Assembly: GCA_001899445.1 (NCBI GenBank) | Contig: MPOA01000006.1 | Span: forward strand, 1 to 64,000 | DNA length: 64,000 nucleotides | Reading direction: 5' to 3' | DNA from: Candidatus Desulfopertinax cowenii | GTDB lineage: Bacteria > Bacillota > Desulfotomaculia > Desulfotomaculales > Desulforudaceae | Shown: positions 1 to 9,528 of the stretch, one piece after another | How positions within the stretch are numbered: position 1 is the stretch's first letter | Layout: each line of letters starts with the position of its first letter | Position numbers and translations under genes: made by a program | Notes under the pieces: generated by a model | Seen by the model: the letters and a program-made list of their open reading frames with translations, nothing else | Told to the model about the DNA's origin: nothing | Database searches by the model: none

Positions 1-68
1 GTCTACTGAGGCAAAGGGGTGATATGAACAATTGGCATAATTTAGTTGACGACTTTTGGTGACCAAAA

Positions 69-245
69 ATGACGACTGTAGTTGGTCAATTTCAAGGTAA
101 ATTTAAAGAGGAAAATGGAAAATGGAAAAATGAGAAGTTTACTTTTGGTGTACTTACTTTCGAACAGGAATTGGAACAGATTGAGGGCGAGAATAAGGCG
201 AGCCGTTTGGAGAAAATCAAAGCTAAACCCGGAAGCGATATCTAA
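69..245 (+). CDS. small hypothetical protein (58 aa)
   Basis: An open frame of 58 codons runs from an ATG just after an in-frame TGA to a TAA. The product is hydrophilic and rich in Lys and Glu, with no membrane segment or signal peptide and a likely helical C-terminal half. There is no clear Shine-Dalgarno sequence. I do not recognise a family. It lies about 145 bp upstream of tadE on the same strand and could be the tail of whatever precedes the pilus operon. Amino acid composition looks like real protein, but the short length keeps confidence low. Confidence 0.35.
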   Translation: MTTVVGQFQGKFKEENGKWKNEKFTFGVLTFEQELEQIEGENKASRLEKIKAKPGSDI

Positions 246-390
246 TTCGTATTCTGACCCCATAAAAGACCCGACAAACGGCATAGTAGAATGGGAGCAA
301 ACAAAAGAGGAGAAAAAGCCCTTGCCCCTGACGGCAGCCGGGCGAGATAGATAATGGCCCAAGTGAATCTGAATATTCCAGGGTAGGTGG

Positions 391-858
391 GTGAGCGTGC
401 GGCTTAGAAAACTAAGTCCCAAAGATGAAAGCGGCCAATCGCTTGTCGAATTCGCCCTCATCGTACCTGTCCTGCTGTTATTGTTAATCGGCATCATGGA
501 GTTCGGTTGGCTTTTCAACGGCCAGATTACCCTTACCAGTGCAGCCCGGGAAGGGGCACGAACGGCGATCGTTGATGGTAATGTTCAAAGAGCCATCGAG
601 GATCACGTCGAGGGTTTATCCGGTTTTGTTTTTACCTATTATCACGAGGATGAGGATTTGACAGAAGCCCAGGCTAAAGACCTGCTGAGTGGTCTAGGCG
701 ACAGCGAAGTCGGGGCGGTAGTTGTAAAAGTATACGACGGGGAAACCTTTGTTAAAGAAATCAGGGTGTATGTGAGCGGCAAGATAAAACCTTTCAGCGG
801 GTTATTTGGGACTGCATCCAGGCAACTTTGGGCTGATGCGGTCATGCGCAAAGAGTAA
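391..858 (+). CDS. tadE: TadE-like pilus assembly protein
   Basis: This is a 155-residue minor-pilin-like protein of the Tad/Flp secretion system. Residues about 16-42 hold the family signature: a GQSLVEFAL segment followed by a hydrophobic helix, then an AAREGAR motif near residue 51. TadE proteins are pseudopilins cleaved by the prepilin peptidase and help assemble Flp fibres at the membrane. The GTG start at 391 follows a GGTAGGTGG stretch. It opens a run of seven tad genes with short gaps or overlaps, which strongly supports the call. No pilin gene is visible upstream within the window. Confidence 0.85.
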   Translation: MSVRLRKLSPKDESGQSLVEFALIVPVLLLLLIGIMEFGWLFNGQITLTSAAREGARTAIVDGNVQRAIEDHVEGLSGFVFTYYHEDEDLTEAQAKDLLSGLGDSEVGAVVVKVYDGETFVKEIRVYVSGKIKPFSGLFGTASRQLWADAVMRKE

Positions 859-885
859 AATAGGAAAAATGGAAGGTATAGGGCA

Positions 886-1941
886 ATGCGGGACAAGTTT
901 AACCTCCGCAATGAAAAAGGTGCGGTCATGGTCCTGGTTGCTCTCATGTCGGTTGTCCTCCTAGGCTTTACAGCGCTAGCCGTGGACTTGGGCACCCTTG
1001 CTGCGGAAAAGCAAAGGTTGGTTACGGCCGCTGACGCCGGTGCTTTGGCTGGGGCCAGACAACTGCAGGTAACCGAAGGAGAGGATATCAGCGGAGCAGA
1101 AGATGCGGCCCGGATGTACGCGATTGCCAACGGGGCTAACGCCGATACTCTGGAGGTTAATCCTCCCAGCTCACTTCCGCATCCCGGCTATACGCAAAAG
1201 GTAGAAGTGATAGCGCACAGCAACGTGGATTTGATGTTTGCCAGGGTGCTCGGCTTCAGCAATTCAGATGTGAGAGCAAGGGCGGTGGCTACCTGGGGGT
1301 ACCGCATGCAGGCGGAGAGTATCATTCCTCTGTTTTATGAGCTGGACAAATTCGAAGAAGCGTCGGGGGAAGCGCTGTTGCATCTTTGGTCAGATGAATA
1401 CGGCGCAAACTGGGGAATTTTTAAACTAACGCCGACAAGTGACATTCACCGCGCATTGATGGGAGAGAGGGTGACCGTTGACCTTGAGGTGGGCGACGAA
1501 GCGGAAAGTCAAACGGGTGCCATCCAGTCCATTATTAAGGCGTTGAATAACGACACAGAAGGTCAGGACAAATGGGGGAGACTGTACCGGCACTATCGGA
1601 CGGATGTTTTCCCCCCGGGTTCGGTGAACCTGATCGGATTGATACCGATTGTAACCATCTTAAGCCCACCGGGCACTTCAGGCGAACTAGACTTAAGAAT
1701 CGAGGGATTTGAGTATTTTGAAATACAGGATGTGGTCGTCGACAATCATGGTAACGGCTCATTGTATTCTACCAATAGAGCTGATATGTCCACGCGGGGA
1801 ATCACCCGGAACCATTATCCGAATTGTGGCAAGGGAACCGTGATAGGACGCTTTGTGCCCGAGCATCAAGGTGATCCTCCCGCTGGTGATGATATTGTTC
1901 AAATTGGTATTGGGTCAAAATATGTGCGGCTCTGCGAATAG
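886..1941 (+). CDS. tadG: TadG-like Flp pilus assembly protein
   Basis: The 351-residue product starts with a short basic segment and one membrane helix (about residues 13-36), followed by the typical TadE/G-like signature ADAGALAGARQL near residues 49-60. The rest is an extracytoplasmic domain without recognisable motifs. TadG-type proteins anchor or shape the Tad pilus at the cell envelope. It lies 27 bp after tadE and 25 bp before the cpaB ORF, so it is in the same operon. The C-terminal domain is short for the family and shows no VWA domain; a separate VWA protein is encoded at the other end of the operon. Confidence 0.8.
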   Translation: MRDKFNLRNEKGAVMVLVALMSVVLLGFTALAVDLGTLAAEKQRLVTAADAGALAGARQLQVTEGEDISGAEDAARMYAIANGANADTLEVNPPSSLPHPGYTQKVEVIAHSNVDLMFARVLGFSNSDVRARAVATWGYRMQAESIIPLFYELDKFEEASGEALLHLWSDEYGANWGIFKLTPTSDIHRALMGERVTVDLEVGDEAESQTGAIQSIIKALNNDTEGQDKWGRLYRHYRTDVFPPGSVNLIGLIPIVTILSPPGTSGELDLRIEGFEYFEIQDVVVDNHGNGSLYSTNRADMSTRGITRNHYPNCGKGTVIGRFVPEHQGDPPAGDDIVQIGIGSKYVRLCE

Positions 1942-1984
1942 TATTGCTTGACGGCCTAAATCGAACATGAAGGGGACATTGAAT

Positions 1985-2680
1985 ATGCCTAACTGGTTGA
2001 GCCGACGCGTACTGATTATTGCCCTGTTGCTCTCACTCGTCACCGCCGGGGTGACCTATTACTACCTCTCAACCACCATCGAGCAGCAGGTGCTGATGGG
2101 GGCGGGGCCAACGGCCGAGGTGGTGGTGGCCCTGCAGAACATCCCGGCAGAAACCCGGATCACTCGCGAGATGGTAATTACGCGGAAGGTCCCAGCCCAG
2201 TACGTCCATTCGGCAGCGGCCACGACGGTGGACGAGGTGGTTGGGAAAATCACCACGGGAGACATCCTGCGGGATGAGCAGGTACTGTCCATCCGGTTGG
2301 TCGGCGGTGGCTTGCCCCAAAAGCGCCTGGCTTACAGCATCCCCGAGGGTCACCGGGCGATTACCATTCCGGTCAACGAAATTAAGGGCGTGGGCGGCTA
2401 TCCCACCGTGGGGGACCGGGTTGATGTTATGATCATTCAGGGAGAAAACCCGGTCACATCCAGGATATTGTTGCAAAATATCAAGATATTGGCGACCGGC
2501 AGTATAACTACTACCCAGAACGACGGGCAGCAGCGAATTGTCCCGTCCTTTACGCTAAACGTCACGCCCGAACAGGCCCAGATCATTGCGCTGGCTGAAA
2601 AAACGGCGGATATACGCCTGCTCCTGCGCTCGCCGGTTGACGAGCACGTAGTGTCTATCCCGCCCACCACGCAGCTCTAA
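1985..2680 (+). CDS. cpaB: Flp pilus assembly protein CpaB/RcpC (SAF domain)
   Basis: The product has one N-terminal membrane helix (about residues 8-27) and then a SAF domain, seen as the ALQNIPAETRITREMV and GDILRDEQVL segments, followed by the RcpC/CpaB C-terminal domain. CpaB proteins act outside the cytoplasmic membrane in Tad pilus assembly, possibly through cell-wall binding by the SAF fold. I place the start at the ATG at 1985 because AAGGGG lies at proper spacing before it; an ATG 18 bp upstream is possible but has no such site. It is followed after 15 bp by the TadZ-like ATPase. Confidence 0.85.
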   Translation: MPNWLSRRVLIIALLLSLVTAGVTYYYLSTTIEQQVLMGAGPTAEVVVALQNIPAETRITREMVITRKVPAQYVHSAAATTVDEVVGKITTGDILRDEQVLSIRLVGGGLPQKRLAYSIPEGHRAITIPVNEIKGVGGYPTVGDRVDVMIIQGENPVTSRILLQNIKILATGSITTTQNDGQQRIVPSFTLNVTPEQAQIIALAEKTADIRLLLRSPVDEHVVSIPPTTQL

Positions 2681-2695
2681 GGGGGGATCTTTCCC

Positions 2696-3952
2696 ATGCC
2701 CGTTGCCGTAAGAACGTTAATTGTGCACTCTGATCCGCAAGCCGTAAAGGAGATCACCGATTGGTTCGCCGAGGTGGAAGACATTGAAATTGTAAAAAGC
2801 ACCAACGTTCCCAGCAAGGTCCTGCCCTTGGCGAGCGAATACGAACCCGACGTGATCGTGATGGACGATCGAATTCCAGGGGCGTACGAACTGGGCGAAC
2901 AGGCGGGGCGGGATTTTATCAAGTCGGTGGTGGTCATGCTGGGGACACCGCCCGCGGAGGAGGCTTACCGCAAGGGCCTGCGGGCCGGAGTGTGCGAGGT
3001 GGTAATGCAACCGTTCCGCCCGCTGGACCTGGCAAACGCGTTGTATAGAGCCTACGACTACGTGCGCCAAAGGCGCCAGGTGATTTCCAAGCTCGCCGAA
3101 GTCCCGGCGGAGACGTCCCGGAAAGGCACCAAAGTGTTGACCGTATTCAGCACCAAGGGCGGGGTGGGCAAGTCCACTCTTGCCGTAAACCTGGCTGTGG
3201 CCCTGGCCCTGAAGAAGGGCCGTAACCGGGTGGTCCTGTGGGACCTGGATCTGTACAACGGGATCGTGAACGTGGCCACTAACGTGGTGCCCAGGTGGTC
3301 GATCACCGACCTGATCAACGAGATCCAGTACCTGGACGCCGAAATGATGGAGAGTTACTTGGAAACCCACAGCTCCGGCCTTCAAATCTTGTGTGCGCCG
3401 TTTACTCCGGAATTTGCGGATTACGTTTCCGGGGATCACGTTCGGCAGATACTCAACGTGCTCCGGGAAACCAAGGACTACGTGGTTATCGATACCTCGT
3501 CCTTCTTTCACGACCCAGTAATGACCGCGATGGAGGACAGTAACTGGATTCTGCTGGTGGGTTCCCTGGACCTGGCCTGCGTGAAAAACCTCAAGGCGGC
3601 GCTGATGGTCATGGATTCGCTGCAGTACCCGCGGAACAAGATCAAGTTAATCATCAACCGCGGGAACATGGGCTTCGGGATACTGCCGCGCGATGTGGAG
3701 GTGACTTTAAAACTCCCTCTTTTCTTCAGCGTCCCGTCGGAGGGTAAAGTCGCCATGGCGGCGCTGAACGAAGGAACGCCGGTGGCGCACGCCTATACCA
3801 AGTCGGAATTGGGGCGGGCGTTTACCGAACTAGCCGAACTCACCATCGGTAAGTTTGAGCAGGAGGGGCCGAGCCCCGCAACTGCGATAAAAACCGGCCT
3901 GTTTGGGTTCCGCAAGCGGTTCCTGGGGAGGGATAAGAGACCATGTCACTGA
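2696..3952 (+). CDS. tadZ: TadZ/CpaE-like ATPase with N-terminal receiver-like domain
   Basis: The 418-residue protein has an N-terminal response-regulator-like domain (about residues 1-125, with the acidic patch MDDRIPG near residue 56) and a ParA/MinD-type ATPase domain with the deviant Walker A motif KGGVGKST at residues 154-161 and a WDLDLYNG switch segment. TadZ/CpaE proteins place the Tad pilus machine at a site in the cell, often the pole. A GGGGGGAT stretch before the ATG serves as ribosome site. The end overlaps the start of tadA by 10 bp, which implies translational coupling. Confidence 0.88.
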   Translation: MPVAVRTLIVHSDPQAVKEITDWFAEVEDIEIVKSTNVPSKVLPLASEYEPDVIVMDDRIPGAYELGEQAGRDFIKSVVVMLGTPPAEEAYRKGLRAGVCEVVMQPFRPLDLANALYRAYDYVRQRRQVISKLAEVPAETSRKGTKVLTVFSTKGGVGKSTLAVNLAVALALKKGRNRVVLWDLDLYNGIVNVATNVVPRWSITDLINEIQYLDAEMMESYLETHSSGLQILCAPFTPEFADYVSGDHVRQILNVLRETKDYVVIDTSSFFHDPVMTAMEDSNWILLVGSLDLACVKNLKAALMVMDSLQYPRNKIKLIINRGNMGFGILPRDVEVTLKLPLFFSVPSEGKVAMAALNEGTPVAHAYTKSELGRAFTELAELTIGKFEQEGPSPATAIKTGLFGFRKRFLGRDKRPCH

Positions 3953-5364
3953 GCAAGAGATTGGGCGGTCGCTCCGTGGTACAGCCTCGCCCGCAGTTGA
4001 CGAGCACATCTCCGCCACGCGGCGAACAGGAGGAGGCGGCCAAACTTCAGGCCCTCGAAGAACTGAAGCACCAGGTGCTACGGAAGACTATCGAGGAACT
4101 CGGGGAAGAAATCAACCTCAAGCAGGGGGTGCAGGGTGACCGGTCACGGTTTGAAGCCCAGGTGGAAGACACCCTCAACCGTATTCTGCAGGACCGTTCC
4201 CTGCTTCTAAACCGGAACGACCGGGAGCGCGTGGTGCGGGAGGTCACCAACGAAATCGCCGGCTACGGTCCCATTGACTTCCTGCTCCACGATCCCGAGG
4301 TATCAGAAATTATGGTTAACGGCCCGAACCAGGTTTACGTGGAGCGCAAGGGCCGGCTGTACAAAACCGAGATCAGGTTTCGGGATGAGGCGCACGTGCT
4401 TCACACCATCGAGAAGATCATCCTGCCGCTCGGCCGGCGGATCGACGAGGCTTCACCACTGGTGGACGCCCGCCTGCCGGACGGTTCCCGCGTAAACGCG
4501 ATTATTCCCCCGCTGGCCGTCAAGGGGCCAACATTGACGATCCGGAAGTTCGCCGACGATCCGCTCACGGTAGAGGACCTGATCCATTTCGGCACCATGT
4601 CCACGGAGATTTCACATTTTCTGCGCGCTTGCGTGCAAAGTCGGATCAACATCATCGTGTCCGGTTCGACCGGTTCGGGCAAAACCACGATGCTCAACGT
4701 ACTGTCCAGCTTCATTCCCCCGGACGAGCGGATCATCACCATTGAGGACGCCGCCGAGCTGCAGCTGCGCCAGGACCACGTGGTCACCCTGGAGGCCCGC
4801 CCGCCCAACCTGGAAGGGCGGGGGCAGATTGCCATCCGTGACCTGGTCATTAACTCCCTGCGGATGCGCCCGGACCGCATCGTGGTCGGCGAGGTGCGCG
4901 GCGGAGAGGCGCTGGACATGCTCCAGGCGATGAATACCGGGCACGACGGCTCGCTTACCACCGGGCACGCCAATTCACCGCGTGATATGCTGATCCGCCT
5001 GGAAACCATGGCCCTGATGGCCGGCATAGACCTGCCGGTGCGGGCCCTCCGCGAGCAGATCGCCACCGCCATCCAGCTGATCGTCCACCTGAGCCGCTTT
5101 AGAGACGGATCGCGCAAGATCACTCACGTTACCGAGATCGTGGGGTTGGAGGCCGATATCATCACCCTGCAGGATATTTTCGTCTATGAACAACAGGGGG
5201 TAGACGACCAGGGACGGGTCCTGGGGCGGCACCGTCCGACCGGAATCGTGCCCAAGTTCCTGCCGCAACTGGAACAGGCCGGCAACCACATTCCTGTAGA
5301 GGTTTTCCGATTTCCCTACAGCAGTCTCTCCGCCAAACGTCTTGGCAAACAGCAGGGAGGCTAA
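3943..5364 (+). CDS. tadA: TadA/CpaF pilus secretion ATPase
   Basis: This is the hexameric motor ATPase of the Tad pilus, a member of the VirB11/type II secretion family (473 aa, usual length). It shows Walker A GSTGSGKTT near residue 241, an acidic ITIEDAAEL box, Walker B with RIVVGEVRGGEAL near residue 312, and the His-box TTGHANS. It would power pilin extraction and polymerisation at the inner face of the membrane together with TadB and TadC. The start overlaps the TadZ-like gene and the stop lies 6 bp from tadB. Confidence 0.95.
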   Translation: MSLSKRLGGRSVVQPRPQLTSTSPPRGEQEEAAKLQALEELKHQVLRKTIEELGEEINLKQGVQGDRSRFEAQVEDTLNRILQDRSLLLNRNDRERVVREVTNEIAGYGPIDFLLHDPEVSEIMVNGPNQVYVERKGRLYKTEIRFRDEAHVLHTIEKIILPLGRRIDEASPLVDARLPDGSRVNAIIPPLAVKGPTLTIRKFADDPLTVEDLIHFGTMSTEISHFLRACVQSRINIIVSGSTGSGKTTMLNVLSSFIPPDERIITIEDAAELQLRQDHVVTLEARPPNLEGRGQIAIRDLVINSLRMRPDRIVVGEVRGGEALDMLQAMNTGHDGSLTTGHANSPRDMLIRLETMALMAGIDLPVRALREQIATAIQLIVHLSRFRDGSRKITHVTEIVGLEADIITLQDIFVYEQQGVDDQGRVLGRHRPTGIVPKFLPQLEQAGNHIPVEVFRFPYSSLSAKRLGKQQGG

Positions 5365-5370
5365 GCCGGT

Positions 5371-6330
5371 ATGCTGATCCTGGTGACGGTTCTGGTTTTC
5401 CTTTCCACCCTGGGCCTTCTGCTCGGGGTTTACGCGCTGGTGCGCGGTCACCGGACAAGCATTGAGAACCGCCTGCGGCGGATGGTTATCGATCCGGTGC
5501 GGCGCGCGGAAAACGTGGAAATCGCGTTTGTCTCCGCCGCCGACCGCAAGCGGCGTAAGAAGCACCAGGCTAAGGGACTACAACGGTACACGATCCGTAT
5601 GGAGAAAAAATTGATCCAGGCCGGGCTGCCGCTCCGGGCCCAGGAATTTGCGCTGATAGTGGTTGGGATCGCCATTCTTTTGGCGGCGATGATGTTCCTG
5701 CTGACGGGTAAAGTGGGCGGCGTTTTGATGGTGCTCGGGGCCGCAGCGGTATTGCCGTTTGTGTTTGTCAATACCCGTATCGCTATGCGGAAACGCTTTC
5801 TCAATGCCCAGGTGTCCGACATGATTCTGCTCATGGCCAACGGCCTCAAGGCCGGTCACAGCTTGGTACAGGTGATGGAGAACGTTAGCCGGGAAGTATC
5901 ACCCCCCCTATCCGGATATCTAAGAACCTTCTTGCGCGATACCATCATGGGCATGCCCATGGAGGAGGCGCTGGTAAAGCTGGAACAGCGGGCCGGAGAC
6001 GAGGACCTGAGCCTGGTCATCACCGCCATTCTGATCCAGTACCAGGTGGGTGGCAACCTGGCCGAGATCCTGGACAATATCAGCTTCACCATCAAGGAGC
6101 GGGTGCGCCTGAAGAATGAAATCCGGGCCCTGACCGCTCAGGGCCGGTTGTCGGCAATCATCATCTCCCTGCTGCCGGTGGGCCTGGGAGCCTTCCTGGC
6201 CCTGGTGAACCCCGAGTTCTTGATGGTCCTTTTCCAAAAACCCATCGGGTGGATGATGGTTGGAGCCGCGGTGTTTTTCCAGCTGGTCGGGGTAATGTTT
6301 ATTCGCCGCATCGTGGACATCAAGGTGTAG
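5371..6330 (+). CDS. tadB: TadB membrane platform protein (type II secretion F domain)
   Basis: The 319-residue protein has an N-terminal helix, a pair of helices around residues 85-130, a type II secretion F domain in the middle (segments such as MILLMANGLKAGHSLVQVM) and two C-terminal membrane helices. TadB and TadC form the inner-membrane platform on which the TadA ATPase acts. It is tightly packed between tadA (6 bp) and tadC (12 bp), as in other tad loci. Length and layout agree with the family. Confidence 0.92.
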   Translation: MLILVTVLVFLSTLGLLLGVYALVRGHRTSIENRLRRMVIDPVRRAENVEIAFVSAADRKRRKKHQAKGLQRYTIRMEKKLIQAGLPLRAQEFALIVVGIAILLAAMMFLLTGKVGGVLMVLGAAAVLPFVFVNTRIAMRKRFLNAQVSDMILLMANGLKAGHSLVQVMENVSREVSPPLSGYLRTFLRDTIMGMPMEEALVKLEQRAGDEDLSLVITAILIQYQVGGNLAEILDNISFTIKERVRLKNEIRALTAQGRLSAIIISLLPVGLGAFLALVNPEFLMVLFQKPIGWMMVGAAVFFQLVGVMFIRRIVDIKV

Positions 6331-6342
6331 GGGGGCTGGACG

Positions 6343-7269
6343 TTGCTTTATGCGCAAGCCATTCTCATCGGCTTTATGACCTTTGCAGGCGTGCTCCTGC
6401 TGAGCCTGGTGATGAACCCACGCCTCGTGGTGCACCAACGTCTGGCCGCTATCGCCCGCATGCGGGGGGTGAGGACGCCCCTCGAAGGAGAGGATCTCAC
6501 GGTGCCGTTCAGGGACCGGGTGGTCAGGCCTCTGCTGGAGAAATGCGGCCGGGTTGCGAGCCGCCTGGCGCCACGCGTGGTACAGGTAACCGTTATGCAG
6601 CGGTTACTCCAGGCCGGTCACCCCTACAAGCTGCACACCAACTCCTTTCTAGCCGTCATGGGGTTGTGCGCCCTGGCCCTGCCCGTTGTAGCGCTGTTGG
6701 GGGGATGGGCACTCAATCTTCCGGTGCGTACCATCGCCGGCCTGATGCTCCTTTTCGTGTTTCTGGGAGTTTTTGTCCCCTGGTTTTGGTTGACGAGGAA
6801 GGCCACCGAGCGCATACGGGCCATCGAACTGGCCCTGCCCGATGCCATCGACCTGCTGGTAGTAAGTGTTGAGGCCGGCCTGGCCTTCGATATGGCGCTG
6901 GCCAAGGTCACCGAAAAAATGAAGGGACCGCTGCCGGACGAGTTCGCCCGCACCCTGAACGAAATCCGGCTCGGCAAAATGCGGCACCAGGCGTTGAGGG
7001 ATATGGCCGACCGGGTGGGCTCTAAAAGCCTGAGCAACTTCCTGGTTACGGTGGTGCAGAGTACGCAGATGGGGGGTTCCCTCGGCAATATCCTGCGCAT
7101 CCAGTCCGAACGGGTGCGCCAAGAGCGCCGAATGCGGGCCAGTGAAATGGCCATGAAGGCGCCCGTCAAGATGCTTTTTCCGATGATTTGCTTCATTTTC
7201 CCCGCGCTGTTCGTGGTTTTGCTGGGACCCGCCGTCATCAGGATAATGGAAGCATTCCAGGGCATGTAG
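6343..7269 (+). CDS. tadC: TadC membrane platform protein (type II secretion F domain)
   Basis: The second F-domain platform protein of the Tad machine, 308 aa. An N-terminal membrane helix is followed by a linker, two helices near residues 100-155, the F domain (ALPDAIDLLVVSVEAGLAFDMAL) and a C-terminal hairpin of helices. The TTG start at 6343 follows a GGGGGCTGG stretch after the tadB stop. It ends the recognisable tad genes; a VWA protein follows after 10 bp, apparently in the same operon. Confidence 0.92.
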   Translation: MLYAQAILIGFMTFAGVLLLSLVMNPRLVVHQRLAAIARMRGVRTPLEGEDLTVPFRDRVVRPLLEKCGRVASRLAPRVVQVTVMQRLLQAGHPYKLHTNSFLAVMGLCALALPVVALLGGWALNLPVRTIAGLMLLFVFLGVFVPWFWLTRKATERIRAIELALPDAIDLLVVSVEAGLAFDMALAKVTEKMKGPLPDEFARTLNEIRLGKMRHQALRDMADRVGSKSLSNFLVTVVQSTQMGGSLGNILRIQSERVRQERRMRASEMAMKAPVKMLFPMICFIFPALFVVLLGPAVIRIMEAFQGM

Positions 7270-7279
7270 GTGCAACAAG

Positions 7280-8968
7280 ATGAAGCAGAAACTTTCTCGC
7301 TTTCTGGTTGTTATATTCATTTTGACAGCAGTTTTTATCTGCATTGCCGAGGCTGTCGCCAACCCCCATTATGAGGGACGGATGGCGGTGGTACTGGTTA
7401 TTGACGCCTCCGGAAGCATGGCGTGGAACGACCCGGACCGGGTACGGGTGGTGGCGGCACAAAAGACCCTGGACTTCTTGAAGAATGACGATTACCTCGC
7501 CCTGGTTGAGTTTAACTCGACCCCACGGGTAATTATGCGGACGCGGCCCGTGGGAGACGAGGAGTCACGCCGGGAGATCCGGTTGTTGATGGACCGGGTC
7601 GGGCAGCGGGGAAACACGGACATTTTGGGTGGTTTGCGCACCGCCTACCACCAGCTTACCGAAGCCCCGCCGGACGCCCGCAAATTTGTGATTCTGCTGT
7701 CAGACGGCGAATCGGACGTGCCCGGCGTAACCGATACGCCTAGGGGACGGCAACGGTATTTCGCTGAAACCGAGGAACTGCTGGCGCGATATGCACAGCA
7801 GGGCTGGCCGGTACACTGCATCGGCCTTTGCGCGCAGGAGGCCGGTTCGGAGTTGGCAAATATTGCGGCTAAGACCTCCGGCGAGTACCAGTTTGTCACT
7901 CAGGCGGACGAACTAAGAAGCATTTTCGCCAATATCCTGCTGGCCGCGAAGTATCCCCCGGGGGTGCAGCCCGTTTTCCACGCCGTGCTGGAAGAGCGGG
8001 AAAACTACTTGGTGGGGGATGTAGTGTCCGTTCAAGCATACATTACCATCGGTGACGACCGCGTGCTGCCCGGTCCGTACCTGGAATTAACGGGGATGAA
8101 CCTGGTCGTCTCCCGGCCGGACGCCGAACCGGAAATCGTTCCGTTTGTCGAGTCGGCGGAGGACGGAGTGTTCCAGGCGGATGTCTCCCTGGAGGCACCG
8201 GCGGAGTATGAACTCATGGTAACCGCAACCGCGAGCTACCGCGGTCACGAGATCACCGAAACGATCATTCTGGGTTCAGTGGCGGTGGCGGAGGGGATAC
8301 AGGCCCCGTTGGTTTCCGTTGCCCCGGAACGGGTTAAGGAAACCCTGGAACTACTTGGCTACGGTGCGGCGGCGGTTGCCTACCTGCTACTGCTCGTGGT
8401 TACCATTCTCTTGTGGCGCTTGCGGTTGCGTGAGCGGGTGGGAGGAGAACTCTGCGCCTGGGTCGGCACCCGCTCACACGGCCACAAGCACTGCAAATAC
8501 CGCCTGCGGCTGGCCAAGGCCCGCAAGCGGGAGGTCAAGATTGTCGCCGGAAATGCCGGAAATAAAGGGGACGGTGACTTTCAACTGGAACCCATAGAAG
8601 ACCGTAGTTTTGGCTTTCTAATTCGGTCGATCAGGGATCCGCTCCAGGATCTGAAGCTGAGGCGCGTGCAGCGCCTGTTTCCGGGGCCGCGGATACTGTA
8701 CGAAGTGGTCTGTCTGCCGGGAACGGCGATGCAGGTGGGCGAAAAGCTCAAATCCCGGAAAATACTGTCCGATGGGGACATGTTTGAAATCGGTGGTTAC
8801 AGCTTCGAGTTTCGGTGCCCTTACATCGGTAAACATCCCGGTGGCAAGGAAGTGCTCGATTCTTACAGGGCTCTTATCGATGAACCGAAGCCGAAGGCAG
8901 GTTTTAACCCTGAGGGCGTGGAAACAACTCAAAATACCTGTGAAAATACAAAAGGTAATGGAGTTTGA
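7280..8968 (+). CDS. membrane-anchored VWA protein with C-terminal cytoplasmic domain
   Basis: The 562-residue product begins with a signal peptide or anchor (about residues 8-27). A VWA domain follows with a complete metal-ion-dependent adhesion site: DASGSM near residue 42, GNTD near residue 113, and an SDGES acidic loop. A beta-rich extracytoplasmic part comes next, then one membrane helix near residues 353-376, and a C-terminal domain of about 170 residues after a basic stretch. That domain has FHA-like features (KSRKILSDGDMFEIGGYSF), which is inference. Being the next gene after tadC suggests a role at the pilus base or surface adhesion, perhaps replacing a VWA-containing TadG. The function is not known. 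Confidence 0.75.
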   Translation: MKQKLSRFLVVIFILTAVFICIAEAVANPHYEGRMAVVLVIDASGSMAWNDPDRVRVVAAQKTLDFLKNDDYLALVEFNSTPRVIMRTRPVGDEESRREIRLLMDRVGQRGNTDILGGLRTAYHQLTEAPPDARKFVILLSDGESDVPGVTDTPRGRQRYFAETEELLARYAQQGWPVHCIGLCAQEAGSELANIAAKTSGEYQFVTQADELRSIFANILLAAKYPPGVQPVFHAVLEERENYLVGDVVSVQAYITIGDDRVLPGPYLELTGMNLVVSRPDAEPEIVPFVESAEDGVFQADVSLEAPAEYELMVTATASYRGHEITETIILGSVAVAEGIQAPLVSVAPERVKETLELLGYGAAAVAYLLLLVVTILLWRLRLRERVGGELCAWVGTRSHGHKHCKYRLRLAKARKREVKIVAGNAGNKGDGDFQLEPIEDRSFGFLIRSIRDPLQDLKLRRVQRLFPGPRILYEVVCLPGTAMQVGEKLKSRKILSDGDMFEIGGYSFEFRCPYIGKHPGGKEVLDSYRALIDEPKPKAGFNPEGVETTQNTCENTKGNGV

Positions 8969-8970
8969 AA

Positions 8971-9462
8971 ATGGTCAACGACCTGCCTTTGCTCCTGCTG
9001 AAAGTAACCGCCGTTTTCGGGATGGGTGCGGCACCATGGTTTGAGATTTGGACCGCGGTGCCTCTGGGCGTGATGATGGGATTGTCGCCGTCGGTGGCGA
9101 TGGCGGCTGCCGTTACGGGCAACTTGGCTTCGGTGGCGGGCATGGTTGCGCTGATGCCCCGGATCAGGGCCTGGATTGTCAAAAAGTTCCTGGCCGAAGG
9201 AGGGAAGGGAGGAGCAAAGGCCTCACCCCGGCAGAAACGCTTCCATTCCCTCTGGAACCAGTACGGGATCCCCGGCGTCATGCTCGGGGCCCCGCTGCTG
9301 GTGGGCACACATTTGGCAACGGCGTTGTGCCTCATTCTAGGCGCACCGGTGCGGCGGGCTATGGTTTGGATCACCATCAGCATTGTGACCTGGGGTGCCG
9401 TCGTGGCTGTGGCGTGTTACCTTGGCCTGGAAGGGTTGAAGTATCTCTCGCCGCTGCTGTAA
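8971..9462 (+). CDS. small multidrug-export-type membrane protein (Sm_multidrug_ex family)
   Basis: The 163-residue protein has four to five hydrophobic segments and the pattern of the COG2426/PF06695 'small multidrug export' family: an EIWTAVPLG segment near the start and a WNQYGIPGVMLGAPLLVGTHLA segment in the middle. The family function is poorly established despite its name. I prefer the ATG at 8971, which has GGAG seven bases upstream; a TTG at 8965 overlapping the previous stop is the alternative. It overlaps or abuts the VWA gene and so probably ends the pilus operon. Confidence 0.65.
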   Translation: MVNDLPLLLLKVTAVFGMGAAPWFEIWTAVPLGVMMGLSPSVAMAAAVTGNLASVAGMVALMPRIRAWIVKKFLAEGGKGGAKASPRQKRFHSLWNQYGIPGVMLGAPLLVGTHLATALCLILGAPVRRAMVWITISIVTWGAVVAVACYLGLEGLKYLSPLL

Positions 9463-9528
9463 GGTAGAGGCGGGCTATTTTGCTTTGCGCAATGTGCTTC
9501 CGATAATAGATATTATGTAGCCTAAAGA

